A DNA stretch of 12,409 bases from the NCBI GenBank assembly GCA_003024985.2, contig PXIH01S0007406.1. One strand, given 5' to 3'. Shown here one piece after another: positions 1 to 8,029 of this stretch. A model generated the notes under the pieces. It did no database searches. It saw nothing but the letters and a program-made list of their open reading frames with translations, and was not told where the DNA came from. The stretch's first letter is position 1. Every line of letters begins with the position of its first letter. The DNA is from Euperipatoides rowelli. Its lineage: Eukaryota; Onychophora; Udeonychophora; Euonychophora; Peripatopsidae. The position numbers and the translations under genes were made by a program.

Positions 1-150
1 GTTGATAGACAACTCATCTCTTCTTATTTTTAGTTCGGTTAGATTTAGAGTTGTAAGTGCATTATTATAGGAAATATAAACAGGGCCTAGAATTAAGTAT
101 TTTAAAGGCTCTCTTTTGTATCTATTCTATGTCCTTCATCTGCTTCTTAG
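1..150 (-). pseudogene. LINE reverse transcriptase C-terminal fragment, cut by window edge
   Basis: Read on the minus strand, bases 135-97 encode a peptide containing IQKRAFKIL after a stop codon. Bases 70-1, in another frame, encode NNALTTLNLTELKIRRDEL. The pattern IExIQKRAxKI, then Y-x-x-AL-x-x-LNL-x-x-L-x-x-RR-x-x-L, is the conserved end of many non-LTR retrotransposon ORF2 proteins, just after the reverse transcriptase (RT) domain. At least one stop and one frameshift separate the two parts, so this copy is dead. The element continues past the left edge. It abuts the unclassified pseudogene at about base 150, with no visible boundary repeat. The LINE assignment is fairly secure; the clade cannot be determined. 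Confidence 0.6.
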
Positions 151-1195
151 TTCTTTTCAAGTATGCATACAGTACTGCATACGTGTCGTGCTCTAAACAG
201 TCCGAGACAATTGCGAAAGAATTTTTTTTTTATATCAAGATTCTTGAGAATGTTTATACCAGGCAACTGCAGTGAACATAGTGATTTGCTGATTTGTCCA
301 GTGAGCTGACTATTTCATTTTGCTCTTGGCATGCAAAATTCTCCACAAAATCTATTTGTATTGTGACACCATTAATTGGCTTTTGGCTTGCAGCAAAATA
401 TTCAGCTTGTTGCCTTTTAACAAATGTGTGTTTGAGAAATTCTGGTAAATCCATTTTAATTTCTTTTTAGAGATCTACTTTTTCCTTTATTTGTCTTTTA
501 TTCCATATACGCCAATCACATAATTCACTTGCTTCATGAATCATCACTGTTTTGCTGGATGTAATTGCATATGTCTAATGGACATACACTACAGTTTCCT
601 AACATGCAAACTTCACTGTCTTGGTCACATATCAATTTAGATATAAATTATGTTCTATAAGAACCTTCAGTCTAATTCTAATATTTTCATGAATACGACA
701 TACTGTATGCCTACGTTGTGTGGAATATTTGCTTGTATAAATATTTGCTTTGGTCGTATTTCACAAAACTTAGAAAGTGATACATTTGCTGATTGGATGC
801 TTGTCCTTGAAGACACTATAAGCTTCTTGCAATGTCATTAGTAAATATCGTTTTTGAAGTTGGATTTTGATACCATTTTCTCGGTTCAAAACACTATAAC
901 TTTGTGATTGCCATGACATTTCATCATCTTTGTAGAATGAGTCAGCTAAATGCTTCACTTTAATTGTAATTTGTTGAAATATTAAAAAAATACACACTAT
1001 TTTTGGAGACAATTCCTGCTTCTCTTGCAATGATGGTAGGCCTAATAAGGGCACTTCTTTTCTGAACATCCTTAGGCATAGTACTTACTACTTTCTTACG
1101 TGCCTTACCCAATGATTGCCTAGTAGAAAACATTTTTGTAGGAGTACTTGGAATAAGACTTGCCTGAGTTTGTTCTGTCAAAGATGTCATCACTA
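150..1195 (-). pseudogene. Pseudogene of an uncharacterised multi-copy invertebrate protein family
   Basis: Successive minus-strand frames give an ordered set of blocks. SLGKARKKVVSTMPKDVQK (about 1110) is a basic block. It is followed by a SFYKDDEMSWQ block, the QKRYLLMTLQEAY block (about 830-860), SLSKFCEIRPKQIF (about 760), then near 420-300 FLKHTFVKRQQAEYF and IDFVENFACQEQNEI, and finally AIVSDCLEHDTYAVLYAYL (about 160-215). From memory, hypothetical proteins repeated in cnidarian, crustacean and mollusc genomes share this order of blocks: a basic block, SWQ/QKR, a KF-x-x-LRP segment, and a VDFxENY-x-x-x-x-QDE segment. I do not know its function; the copy number suggests a mobile element. 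Frameshifts near 800 and 1010 and several stops between 460 and 700 show it is dead. The family match is moderate; the assignment as a transposon is inference. Confidence 0.55.
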
Positions 1196-1463
1196 GTTTG
1201 GCTTTTTATTTATCTCTTTGTCATCTTGATTTGTAGAATCAAATTTTAGACAAAGGCCTAAGTATTTTCGAAGCGTGACAAGAGAATCTGTCTGAATCTG
1301 AACAATTAAACAGGAAAACACAACATATACCCCAAATTATCTATTCAGTAGGACACATAGTCAAATCCATAAATCATTTGGTACTAATCCAGTAAAATTC
1401 ACAATAAATCCATATAAAATCAAAGAATTATGAACTTTTTCAAAGCAAACCATTCAATCCTGC
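1196..1463. other. AT-rich spacer, no recognisable feature
   Basis: This stretch lies between the unclassified pseudogene and the AAAT-type 3' end of the LINE. The first 120 bases could still belong to the pseudogene, since a short open minus frame runs through about 1205-1310, but it has no motif I recognise. Confidence 0.4.
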
Positions 1464-1647
1464 AATTAATTATTTATTTATTCATTAAGATTTTGCTTTT
1501 ACAATTTCCAATGTTATTACACAATTAAACAACATGATACAGAAAAATCATACTTCTTTGGATGAAAAAAACCCCCCATATACAACATATTGCAAAAACA
1601 AGACAAATAACATAATCGCTAGATTTACAGAGAGACAAAAACTGATT

Positions 1648-2102
1648 TTAAAAGATACAAGTCCAGTTTTGATTTAAAATAAGAGAATGATTCATCAAAT
1701 ATGGAAAAAGGAATGTTATTTCAATAATCAAGGCTATGGTTGTAAAAAAAAAATTTTTTCTTTCCATATCTAGACCTAAATCTAGTTTTAAAAAGTTTAT
1801 ATTTATGTCCTTTAGTTTTTGTACTAGATAACACAAAATTATTATCTATTGTTGTTTAACACAATAATTTTATAGTCATTGATAAGATATCTGTGTATTT
1901 TTATAATACTAGGTGGCAGAATACCAACTATTTTATGTCTTAATATGGTCTATATGTCTAAGACCAATAATTTTTTTAGTAAAACTTCTTATCAGTTTAT
2001 CAAGACCAACTATCTTTTTTGTAAATCGGGGTTACCACGATGATTCAAAGTCTATAATGGGCGAAATGTAATTACTGTGAAGAGTATTATATAATGTTGG
2101 AG
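1648..2102 (-). pseudogene. LINE ORF2 C-terminal region, broken
   Basis: After the inverted-repeat insertion, the minus strand resumes with LYNTL (about 2090), then LDKLIRSFTKKIIGLRHI, ILPPSIIKIHRYLINDYKI and TKGHKYKLFKTRF. The final block reads DY-stop-NNIPFSIFDES-x-x-x-FKSKLDLYL. The stop is TGA at 1721-1723, where related LINE proteins have Trp (TGG), so one transition explains it. This WN-x-[IL]P ... FKSKLD block is the usual extreme C-terminus of such LINEs. An A/T homopolymer at 1746-1760 (KKK/FFF in translation) has probably slipped. Confidence 0.75.
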
Positions 2103-2197
2103 CAGGCTTTCAGATAATTTTTCGATGATGACTTCCATTGACTCCCTAAAATTTTAAGGTGTTAGTCAAACAGTTTGATTGACTGCCACAATTCTAA

Positions 2198-2221
2198 CAT
2201 GGAAGTCAAATAACTTCCATG
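2198..2221. repeat. Hairpin inside the MITE
   Basis: The arms CATGGAAGT (2198-2206) and ACTTCCATG (2213-2221) pair perfectly around a 6-base loop. A weaker AGTCAA/TTGACT pair lies just to the left (about 2164-2184), so this subterminal region can fold. Confidence 0.6.
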
Positions 2222-2250
2222 ATGTTTTTAACCAAAAGTTCTTAAACATA

Positions 2251-2410
2251 CCTAATAATACCTAAGAGTATCTAAGAATACCTTGAGTACATAAGAGTAC
2301 CTAAGAATACATAAGAAAACCTAAGAGTACCTAAAAATATCTAAGAATACCTAAGAGTACCTAAGAATACCTAAAAGTATCTTAATAGTACCTAAGAATA
2401 CCTAATAATA
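2251..2410. repeat. 10-bp minisatellite, about 16 units (CCTAAGAATA/CCTAAGAGTA)
   Basis: Sixteen consecutive units of about 10 bp fill this stretch; 14 are exactly 10 bp, one is 9 (2281-2289) and one is 11 (2380-2390). Consensus is CCTAAGARTA. The AATA and AGTA forms partly alternate, suggesting growth by 20-bp doublets. The degenerate CTTAAACATA at 2241-2250 may be one more unit. The array lies wholly inside the inverted-repeat element. Confidence 0.9.
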
Positions 2411-2884
2411 CATGAAGAAACTGACCTTTTATTATATTAGATAATTACACCAGTGTACAATAGCTTCTTGTATATCAGTGTACAGTAGGCAGTTCTCAAA
2501 AGATTTAAAAATACTGTTATGTTCGTAATATACTTTTTTATTATAGGCCTATATATATTTTAATATTTTTTTGTTTTAGTATTGACGACTAGATTTATGC
2601 TTTGAACGTCTTGAGAAATTATATGCCGCCTAAGATATGTCTATTAACTTCCGATTGACATATAATAATTTTCCCAAGCGTTTTTTGTAAAATTAGGGCT
2701 TAATGACTCCAAAATGCCCCTTATCTGAAAGCCTGTTGGTGTCATATTGGAGAATTTAGATCTGAAAAATCCAAATCTCTGTGAAACTTTTTTTTTTTAA
2801 AATCAGTATGAAAACGAAAATCAAGATTTTTATCTACCCAGATTCCTAAGTCTTTATAAGTAGGCTATCTACTGATTGTAGTAT

Positions 2885-2930
2885 CTTATTATTTATTTAT
2901 TTATTTAGATTTATTAAAGAACAAAAAAGG
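2885..2930 (-). mobile_element. Very short AAAT-tailed insert inside the LINE
   Basis: Between SLGNVLLY and SVDS...KDLGIW of the LINE reading, where related proteins have only a few residues, there are about 48 extra bases. On the minus strand they end in AATAAATAAATAAATAAT, much like the LINE's own tail at 1464-1486. This fits an extremely 5'-truncated LINE copy of only tail plus a few bases. A local expansion of TTTA is the alternative. Confidence 0.4.
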
Positions 2931-2944
2931 AAGTACAGCAATAC

Positions 2945-3545
2945 ATTACCAAGTGAAAATATAGTATTAGGGAATTTAGTCTCCATTTTCATGATGAGCC
3001 TACACATTTATTAACATTAAATGAGATAAAGTTTTTATTGGATCAATTCCATAAGCAATCCAGATTTCTTTGAAAGGTAGAGATATCTTCAAAATATTTA
3101 ATTTCTCTGAAGATCTTAAGATCATCAGCATATGTCAATATTTTTAAATCAATTTTGTAATGTATGTCATGTATGAAGACATTAAAAAGAATAGCATAGG
3201 TAACAGTACCCTATGGCAATCCACAAGTTTGTCATTTTTTATGGGAATGTATACCATTAATAGACACCATATAATTTCTATCCTTCAACAATTCATATAT
3301 CCAATTAGGAAGAGAGGGACAAGTTTATTAATTAGAATAGAATGGTTGACAGAGTCAAATGCCTCACTAAAATCTAAGTAGGCAATAACGTCTAGATATT
3401 ATTATTATTATTCTCTAGAGATAATAATACCGGTACTATTAAAGAAACTTTCATGGTTAGTAGAGCAGGATTTACCAGGGCGGTATCCATGTTGGTGTGA
3501 AGCAAGATGTGACTTTGACTCTAAATAGTTTAGAATCAATCACCA
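2945..3545 (-). pseudogene. LINE reverse transcriptase catalytic core, broken
   Basis: On the minus strand, QHGYRPGKSCSTN (about 3456-3498) matches the RT fingers region. YLDFSEAFDSVNHSIL (3330-3380) is motif A with its catalytic Asp. A G-LP-x-GTV segment (about 3210) is a degraded motif B, normally GVPQGSVLGP. LTYADDLKIF is motif C, with the YADD box at 3121-3132. FISFNVNKC (about 3010-3030) is motif D. The enzyme family copies LINE RNA into DNA at the target site. Here the frame changes between motif A and motif B, stops interrupt it, and an (ATT)n stretch at about 3397-3412 sits between the fingers and motif A. No active enzyme is possible. Confidence 0.85.
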
Positions 3546-3997
3546 CAACAATTATTTGGTTATTAAATTTATTTTGTAGCAAGATAAACAGTAACAATAA
3601 TTATGTAGAGAAACTGTTGGAATTATTTCAATCGCGAATCATTTAACATTTTTAATGAAAAACGAACTTCAGCTAGGCTATGCTTTCAATATTAAAAAAA
3701 AAAATAATAATAATGTATGCCGGTCGGGCAACTTGTGGAAATCTTTACAAACATGCTCAGATTATATTTAGACAGTTTCAATCTCTTAAAATTCTGTATG
3801 CATTTATTTTTCTGATTAAAAATAAAATAACTTATTTTTCAGGAACTTAAAATTATGACAGGCATTTTTAATTTAAAAAATTTGAAAAAAAAAAAAAAAA
3901 AAGATAACTTTATAAGAACTCTGGCTTCAAAATTGTTCAGTATAATTATACTGCCGGATATAAATAATGGAAAAAATGGCCGGTATTCTGTCAGATT

Positions 3998-4018
3998 CGA
4001 ATGCCAAGCTGGCATTCG
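3998..4018. repeat. Perfect hairpin, 9-bp arms, 3-base loop
   Basis: CGAATGCCA (3998-4006), AGC, TGGCATTCG (4010-4018). It is GC-richer than its surroundings. No poly-T follows at terminator spacing, and a bacterial-type terminator is not expected here. Confidence 0.6.
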
Positions 4019-4232
4019 GTGCACACCTAATAACTGTTTTTGTCCTTTGTGCCCTTGGAAGTTAAAGTATTAATTGTTCAAATTGAACTGGCATAAATAG
4101 AAAATATAAGTGAAGTTATATTAACCATTTTTCATTTAAGTAACACACAGTGGACCCTTTCTGGAGAGTGACCCAAATATATAAATTACATTATTTAAAA
4201 GTGTTTTATTTATGTATATGTAAGCTTAAGTA

Positions 4233-4252
4233 GTAGCCAGGAGGCTGGCTAC
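4233..4252. repeat. Hairpin, 7-bp arms, 6-base loop
   Basis: GTAGCCA (4233-4239) pairs with TGGCTAC (4246-4252) around GGAGGC. No function is implied. Confidence 0.4.
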
Positions 4253-4465
4253 ATTAACTCTCTTTTTGTAAGAAAAAAAAAATCCTTTACAGTAAGTGAA
4301 AAAAATAATAATTTTGGTTTGTTTTCTAGTATCTGTGTGCATTCTATTTAAGTAACTAATGTTACCAACATATCTTTATACTCTATGATTCCTTTTTGTA
4401 GTAGTTTTGTTATCCAAAAAAAATATAGGCTATATAAATTACACTCTATGACTCATATTTACACC

Positions 4466-4934
4466 TAGGGTTGCCAGATTTGTTTTTGGGAAAAAAAGGA
4501 AAATTTTCACAAAAAATAAGGAAGATTCATAAAAAATAAGGAAGATGTATGCAACATATAAATAATTTTGACAAGTCTTTAATAGTTTTAACTTCATTTT
4601 AATATTTAATATAAATATCTAATAATTCTCTGCTTGACTGATTGAAATTGAGAAACACCTGTTTAGTTCAGCTTTTATCAAGTCTGCAGAACACTTATTT
4701 CTTACATCTGACCATTTAAACTTCATTAATGAGAACATTATTATTTTTATTATANGTTTTATTGACAAATAACACAATATACAATATGTATAGATTAATT
4801 AATTAACTAAATTTAGTATATTTTATACTTTTTTAAAAAAAAAAAAAGAAACGTACAAAAGCCCCAAAATACGGAAGACGTATTTTAAAGTAAAAAGTAA
4901 AAATACGGAAAAAACGTACAATCTGGCAACCCTA
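4466..4934 (-). mobile_element. hAT-type DNA element, 469 bp, internally deleted, with 8-bp target duplication
   Basis: The perfect 15-bp terminal inverted repeats TAGGGTTGCCAGATT (4466-4480) and AATCTGGCAACCCTA (4920-4934) start with the hAT-typical YARNG. They are flanked by identical 8-bp direct repeats TTTACACC (4458-4465 and 4935-4942), the hAT duplication length. Subterminal repeats are visible: AAAAATAAGGAAGAT twice on the left (about 4512-4546), and AATACGGAA twice on the right. The strand follows the transposase remnant inside. The exact ends and duplication suggest it is younger than the LINE at 1464-3545. One N lies at 4755. Confidence 0.88.
4553..4729 (-). pseudogene. hAT transposase C-terminal (dimerisation-end) remnant
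   Basis: From 4729 downward the minus strand reads KFKWSDVRNKCSADLIKAEL, then SISISQAENY, a TAG stop, and LLKTCQNYLYV. This resembles the far C-terminus of a hAT transposase family, where W-[ST]-D-x-RN-x-x-S-x-x-L-[IV]-KAEL is followed by a C-x-x-[FY]Y segment and a short KY ending. That end lies after the hAT dimerisation region. The catalytic part and N-terminal zinc finger are absent, so the element is an internal-deletion derivative that kept the 3' end of its gene. This agrees independently with the hAT call from the termini. Confidence 0.65.
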
Positions 4935-4982
4935 TTTACACCTAATAATTCATTTTTACACTTTTTGCTTCATTTTTACACT

Positions 4983-5834
4983 GCGCAATATTCTCTGTGT
5001 TTAATATTGATATTTCCTTCTCAAGCCATTGTGCTTTGCCCTTTACTTTGCCAATTTATGTACCTTGCTTGGGTTACTTAGTATTTATAACTATAAGCAA
5101 CACTAGGTAAATGCTTGAAATGAGAGGAGAAAAAAAAAACTTAACTACCGTGTATAACAACTAAATGACTAAGTATACTACTATATACTGTACTTAGCTT
5201 AAAAGTTGTAAACGATTGTAATTTAAACAATATTTTGACTAGATATCATATGAACAACATTAACTTGTACTAAATATATGTTTTTAACATATAGGCCTAC
5301 TTTGCAAAAACAATTGAACAAACACATGCATATGGGTACCAATTTGGAGAGATCAGTGGACTGAACAGTTGTGTTTAGCTATATTTCTTAACTTGAATGA
5401 AAAAAAAAATAATGGCCTACTGGAAGAAAAAATCTCTTGCTTGTTTGAGTGAACTTGGCATGAAGGCCAATTTGTTTACTGACTACATCTGCCTAGACTT
5501 GTACACTTTAAAAAAAATTGTACCGTCTAAGCGAGTGAATGTTCAAGAGGAAGAAAAAAAATATTATTACTGGTATCAAATTATCTCAGACTTTGGTATT
5601 CGGACACCAATGCTGTACAAGGTTTCACTCCCGCCTGCGCAAGCTTTAATGAGTCCACTCATCGGTGTTTCTCCTTCAACCTAGACCCTTGACAGATCTA
5701 TGTCTTATTTTTTTACTTTTTTTTTTGAGGGAGAGGGGATATCTGTCTGTGTCCTATTTATAAGGGGTCAGTTTTTGCGGTCTGTCCTGATGTCTCTAGT
5801 CTGTTTCCTTTGTATGTCAGTATGTTTTCACATC
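4983..5834. other. Stretch without recognisable genes; one unassigned 95-codon frame
   Basis: The longest frame here, 5397-5684 (+), is rich in lysine and tyrosine, starts in an A-run and matches no family I know. Its last third (about 5590-5684) has higher GC than its surroundings. This could be the end of the LTR-element remnant that lies to the right, but I cannot show that. T- and A-rich runs (about 5706-5725) make further readings unreliable. Confidence 0.4.
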
Positions 5835-6713
5835 TTAGTCTGTGTTTTTAGTCTGAGGTACCGGTATCTCACTATCTGTATCAGTTTGTTGGGTTATCCC
5901 ATCATTTACTGGGATTATGATCCCAACACACTTCTTCCCTCTCTCTGGATGGTCAAATCTCTTCCACACACAAATTCCATCTGTGTCGTATGCATTCCCT
6001 GCTGTGTCCCAGTTGTAGAAGGGACTGTCCTTTGGTCGGAGGGGCGGGAGGGGAGAGAGTTCAGTCATAGATGTCCTGTCCAAAGTTTGTGTTATAAATT
6101 ATCCTGTCAGTCCTTTTAGGGAAAGTGGTCTGTTGTACGGTATGTACATTTTAAGGGATGATGGTTTGTTATCTGTTGTGTTGTTTTCGCATAGGCTATG
6201 TCTTTACTGAATATATTTTTCTTAGTTCTTTGACATCTGTTAAAAATTGTTCAATTGACTTTGATTTTTTAATGAATAACATATCTTTTATAGGGCTAGG
6301 CAGCTTAAGTGTTTTTTTTTAAGTTTTTTGTCAATAGGTTGGTCTGGCTTTAGCTGGTTCTATAGTTCTAGGGCACTTAAAATACACTGTTCGATGTCGA
6401 AATGCCTTAAACGTTATTCAGTCCCATGTCTCCTTAACTCTGTCTTTATCTACCCAGTGGCCCAGTAACCTACCTCTTACCTCCTCCCAAGATTCTACTT
6501 CTAAATCTAACTTGATTAGGTTCCACCATTGCAGAAAGATGTGTAGATTCTCCAGGAGTTCCTGCTCGGTCACCTTGAAACCTTCCAAGTAGGACTCAAG
6601 TTTCTCCAGGAATCTTTCCGGATTGGGTCAGTCAAACAGTGCTTTGTCCTCTCTCAGTATACTGGTCAGAAAATTGGATGGTCTGTAGTTTTGTGCTTCT
6701 GTCCTTTTTGTAG
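5835..6713 (-). pseudogene. Gag-like remnant of an LTR retroelement, broken
   Basis: From 6713 to 6402 one minus-strand frame is open except for a single TGA. It contains SILREDKALFD, PNPERFLEKLESYLEGF, an LQWWNLIK segment and WEEVRGRLLGHW. The order F-x-x-x-L-E-x-Y, helical stretch, WW, then W-E-E-x is that of a capsid (gag) domain in LTR retrotransposons. Further down the same strand come SIEQFLTDVKELRKI (about 6220) and, at 5835-6083, a frame with YDTDGICVWKRFDHP ... KKC, which could be a decayed CCHC zinc knuckle lacking its second Cys. Stops and frame changes separate these parts. No LTRs or primer-binding site were found. The capsid resemblance is moderate; the knuckle is weak. Confidence 0.45.
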
Positions 6714-6814
6714 ATTCGTCTTCCTTTGGGTTGAATGTCCAAGTTGTTGTGTTCTTCTGAGAACCTAATTAAATTGTCTGCCCAGAGAATAATATATTTA
6801 TTTTCACACTTTGA

Positions 6815-6958
6815 TTATAATTTGGACATAACATGCATTGCTGGTTTTATTGGCTGAAATTGCGCTTTTATTTTGGCTATGTTACAGCTCTGGCAAATAT
6901 GACAGATCTTAATATATTCCCTAATATCACTGCACATTGTACGCCATGTATATTTAAG
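6815..6958 (-). pseudogene. Integrase zinc-binding (H2C2) remnant of an LTR retroelement
   Basis: A short open minus frame reads KYTWRTMCSDIREYIKICHI followed by CQSCNIAK. The pattern Y-x-W-x-x-M-x-x-DI-x-x-Y-[IV]-x-x-C-x-x-CQ is that of the integrase N-terminal zinc finger in Gypsy-like elements and retroviruses. The domain binds zinc through two His and two Cys. Only the Cys half is preserved; the His half is lost at about 6958, where a short inverted repeat lies. The catalytic core that should follow is absent. It lies upstream of the gag-like remnant on the same strand, the reverse of the order in an intact element, so the two pieces are rearranged or derive from separate copies. Confidence 0.65.
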
Positions 6959-7022
6959 GGATGTGCACAAGTAAAACAAACAAAGAATTGCAAACTTAAC
7001 TTATAAGCAAGCACACATCCCT
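6957..7022. repeat. Short inverted repeat between integrase and pogo remnants
   Basis: AGGGATGTG (6957-6965) and CACATCCCT (7014-7022) are perfect inverted copies 48 bases apart. They sit at the junction where the integrase reading stops and the pogo-like reading ends. They may mark an insertion boundary or chance pairing. Confidence 0.35.
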
Positions 7023-7029
7023 AAGTAGG

Positions 7030-7885
7030 CTTATTGGAATAAAGTTTATAGGAGTAATATATGTTCTTACAGTAGCCTATGTGAGAAGAGAGATCTTAGA
7101 TTAAAATATTTTTTCCAGGCTGCTTTTTCAAGTGAATGCATGCTATTTCCTCAAACTATTCTGTAAATGATTCCAAATCTATCCATTCCAACCTTTTTTT
7201 GTGGCTATGTATCATGAACTCATTGGCCCATTGTCCATCCAAGATGACAAAACTCGACATCCCATTGCTTTGTAAATTTTTTGGTGGAAGTTCTTCACCA
7301 ACACATTTCCACACAGCATAGTGTTTGTTTTTGAGTTATTCATAGTGCTTTTGTGTACACTGTGCAATTATTTTAGTGGCATCTGGATTGTCACCAGATT
7401 AGTCTCGTCAAAATTCCATATGTTCTCGGGTGACACATCTTGCATGTCTTGTTCTAAATTATCAAAATATTTTTCAACTGACTCTTTACTGACTGCTACT
7501 CTTGGTTGTTTATGTCCTCGGCAAGACACATTCATAACTTTTCCTTCAGGCGTTTATGGAACAGTTTGGCCCAATCATCTCCAGATAAGTTTTCAATGTT
7601 ATTCATGATGAAATTTTGCTACTTTCTTGCCCAGTCTGTCCAAGTAGTATTTTGCAATTATCCGAAAATCTAGTTTTGTTATAGGCAACCTATTTCTAAA
7701 CAAGCAATTAGATGCTGAATGAACAAAGTAGCCTTCTTCCTGTGAAAAGACACAAGGACCACCAGGCCTGGCTGCAGATAGATCTTTAAACATGTTCTTT
7801 TAAAGTAAATTTGTTGCTGACTTCTCTCTGGGTCGGATTTTACCTTTGATTGAAGCTAAATATTCTTCTATTCTCTCCTGTGCAA
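7030..7885 (-). pseudogene. pogo/Jerky-like (Tc1/mariner superfamily) transposase pseudogene
   Basis: The minus strand begins with a psq-like helix-turn-helix segment containing EYLASIKGKIRPREKSATNL (about 7870-7820). Next is a CENP-B/Tc5-type segment with PGGPCVFSQEE, LPITKLDFRIIAKYYLDRLG and SGDDWAKLFHKR (7799-7550). The DDE nuclease follows: SPENIWNFDETNL (7395-7432), holding the first catalytic Asp, then ELPPK, WMDNGP, ATKKGW and ESFTE segments. DLSSHI at 7081-7095 corresponds to the (G)D-N-L-S-S-H second-Asp box, with the Asn lost and a stop just before it. The third acidic residue would lie beyond about 7030 and is absent. At least four frameshifts or stops occur (near 7600, 7500, 7390 and 7170). 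Domain order fits animal pogo/Tigger/Jerky relatives closely. No terminal inverted repeats were found. Confidence 0.8.
7599..7793 (-). pseudogene. Longest intact frame of the pogo/Jerky-like remnant (CENP-B/Tc5-type DNA-binding part)
   Basis: This 64-codon frame holds the second helix-turn-helix of the transposase DNA-binding region. It runs from PGGPCVFSQEE to GKKVAKFHHE and then hits a stop after a frameshift. The intact family continues with an F-x-x-N-I-P-G-x-x-W-x-x-x-F-x-x-R segment, seen here in the neighbouring frame as NNIENLSGDDWAKLFHKR. Confidence 0.65.
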
Positions 7886-8029
7886 TTAATATTTTCTGGT
7901 CTCTCTTGTTTTAGTGCAAGTCCAGGGAATTTTAACTAAAATAAAATGTAGAAAAGCTGATTTTGAATAAATAATTTATTCTCCTAGGGTATTCTGTTTT
8001 TATAATATTACCGTAGTACCGTAAAATGT

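Larger units (their letters stand above)
2103..2734. mobile_element. Non-autonomous inverted-repeat element (MITE-like, 632 bp) nested in the LINE
   Basis: The ends are a perfect 15-bp inverted repeat: CAGGCTTTCAGATAA at 2103-2117 and its reverse complement at 2720-2734. The flanks carry TTGGAG (2097-2102) and TTGGTG (2735-2740), a plausible imperfect 6-bp target duplication. The LINE protein reading is interrupted exactly between these points and resumes on the other side, so this is a true insertion younger than the LINE. The interior has no transposase motif. It contains a hairpin with 9-bp arms (2198-2221) and a 10-bp minisatellite (2251-2410). The CAG start would suit a hAT end, but the duplication length does not confirm this, so I leave the superfamily open. 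Confidence 0.75.
1464..3545 (-). mobile_element. Non-LTR retrotransposon (CR1/Jockey-like LINE), 5'-truncated and interrupted
   Basis: A decayed LINE reads from about 3545 down to 1464. In order it carries RT motifs (2945-3545), the post-RT KDLGI-x-x-D-x-x-LDF block (2817-2855), a stretch with LDKLIRSFTKKIIGL (about 1970-2030) and LPPSIIKIHRYL (about 1880-1920), and the C-terminal KLFKTRFRSRYGK block (1759-1800). It ends with a (AAAT)n-type tail (1464-1486, ATTTATTT on the plus strand). Order and spacing match one ORF2 C-terminal half once two inserts, 2103-2734 and about 2885-2930, are removed. That leaves about 1.4 kb of LINE. No endonuclease or 5' end is present, as in a 5'-truncated insertion. 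Many frameshifts and stops mark it as old. The clade assignment is tentative. Confidence 0.8.
3546..4457. other. AT-rich stretch without recognisable genes
   Basis: I see no coding motif here. The stretch contains A-rich runs (about 3690-3705, and 18 As at 3885-3902) and two short hairpins listed separately. An open frame at 3855-4073 (+) is mostly lysine from the poly-A run and has no family signature. Confidence 0.5.
4452..4982. repeat. Three-unit 20-bp tandem repeat split by the hAT insertion
   Basis: Units start at 4452 (CTCATATTTACACCT), 4949 (TTCATTTTTACACT) and 4969 (TTCATTTTTACACT). If the 469-bp element and one 8-bp duplication are removed, the first unit falls exactly 20 bases before the second. 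The hAT element therefore landed within the first unit of a pre-existing tandem array. Confidence 0.7.

Noticed and set aside
57-275. 72-codon plus-strand frame with hydrophobic stretch
   Set aside because: It is antisense to the LINE end and the unclassified pseudogene, whose minus frames carry clear conserved blocks; it is a shadow frame.
3160-3381. 73-codon plus-strand frame
   Set aside because: It is the complement of the LINE RT motifs A to C and has no own signature.
3998-4018. Hairpin as a transcription terminator
   Set aside because: No T-run follows and the window is eukaryotic, where this type of terminator is not expected.
3855-4073. 72-codon plus-strand frame with a Cys-rich end
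   Set aside because: It is built around an 18-A run giving polylysine; the Cys spacing fits no zinc finger I know.
5397-5684. 95-codon plus-strand frame as a gene
   Set aside because: No motif, start within an A-run, and no splice or promoter context; kept only as a note in the spacer entry.
5700-6119. 139-codon plus-strand frame, possible membrane protein
   Set aside because: Its apparent hydrophobicity comes from T-rich DNA opposite the gag-like remnant; the minus strand gives the better family resemblance, and no signal or family pattern fits.
7321-7608. 95-codon plus-strand frame
   Set aside because: It is antisense to the pogo/Jerky-like transposase, including the NFDETNL box.
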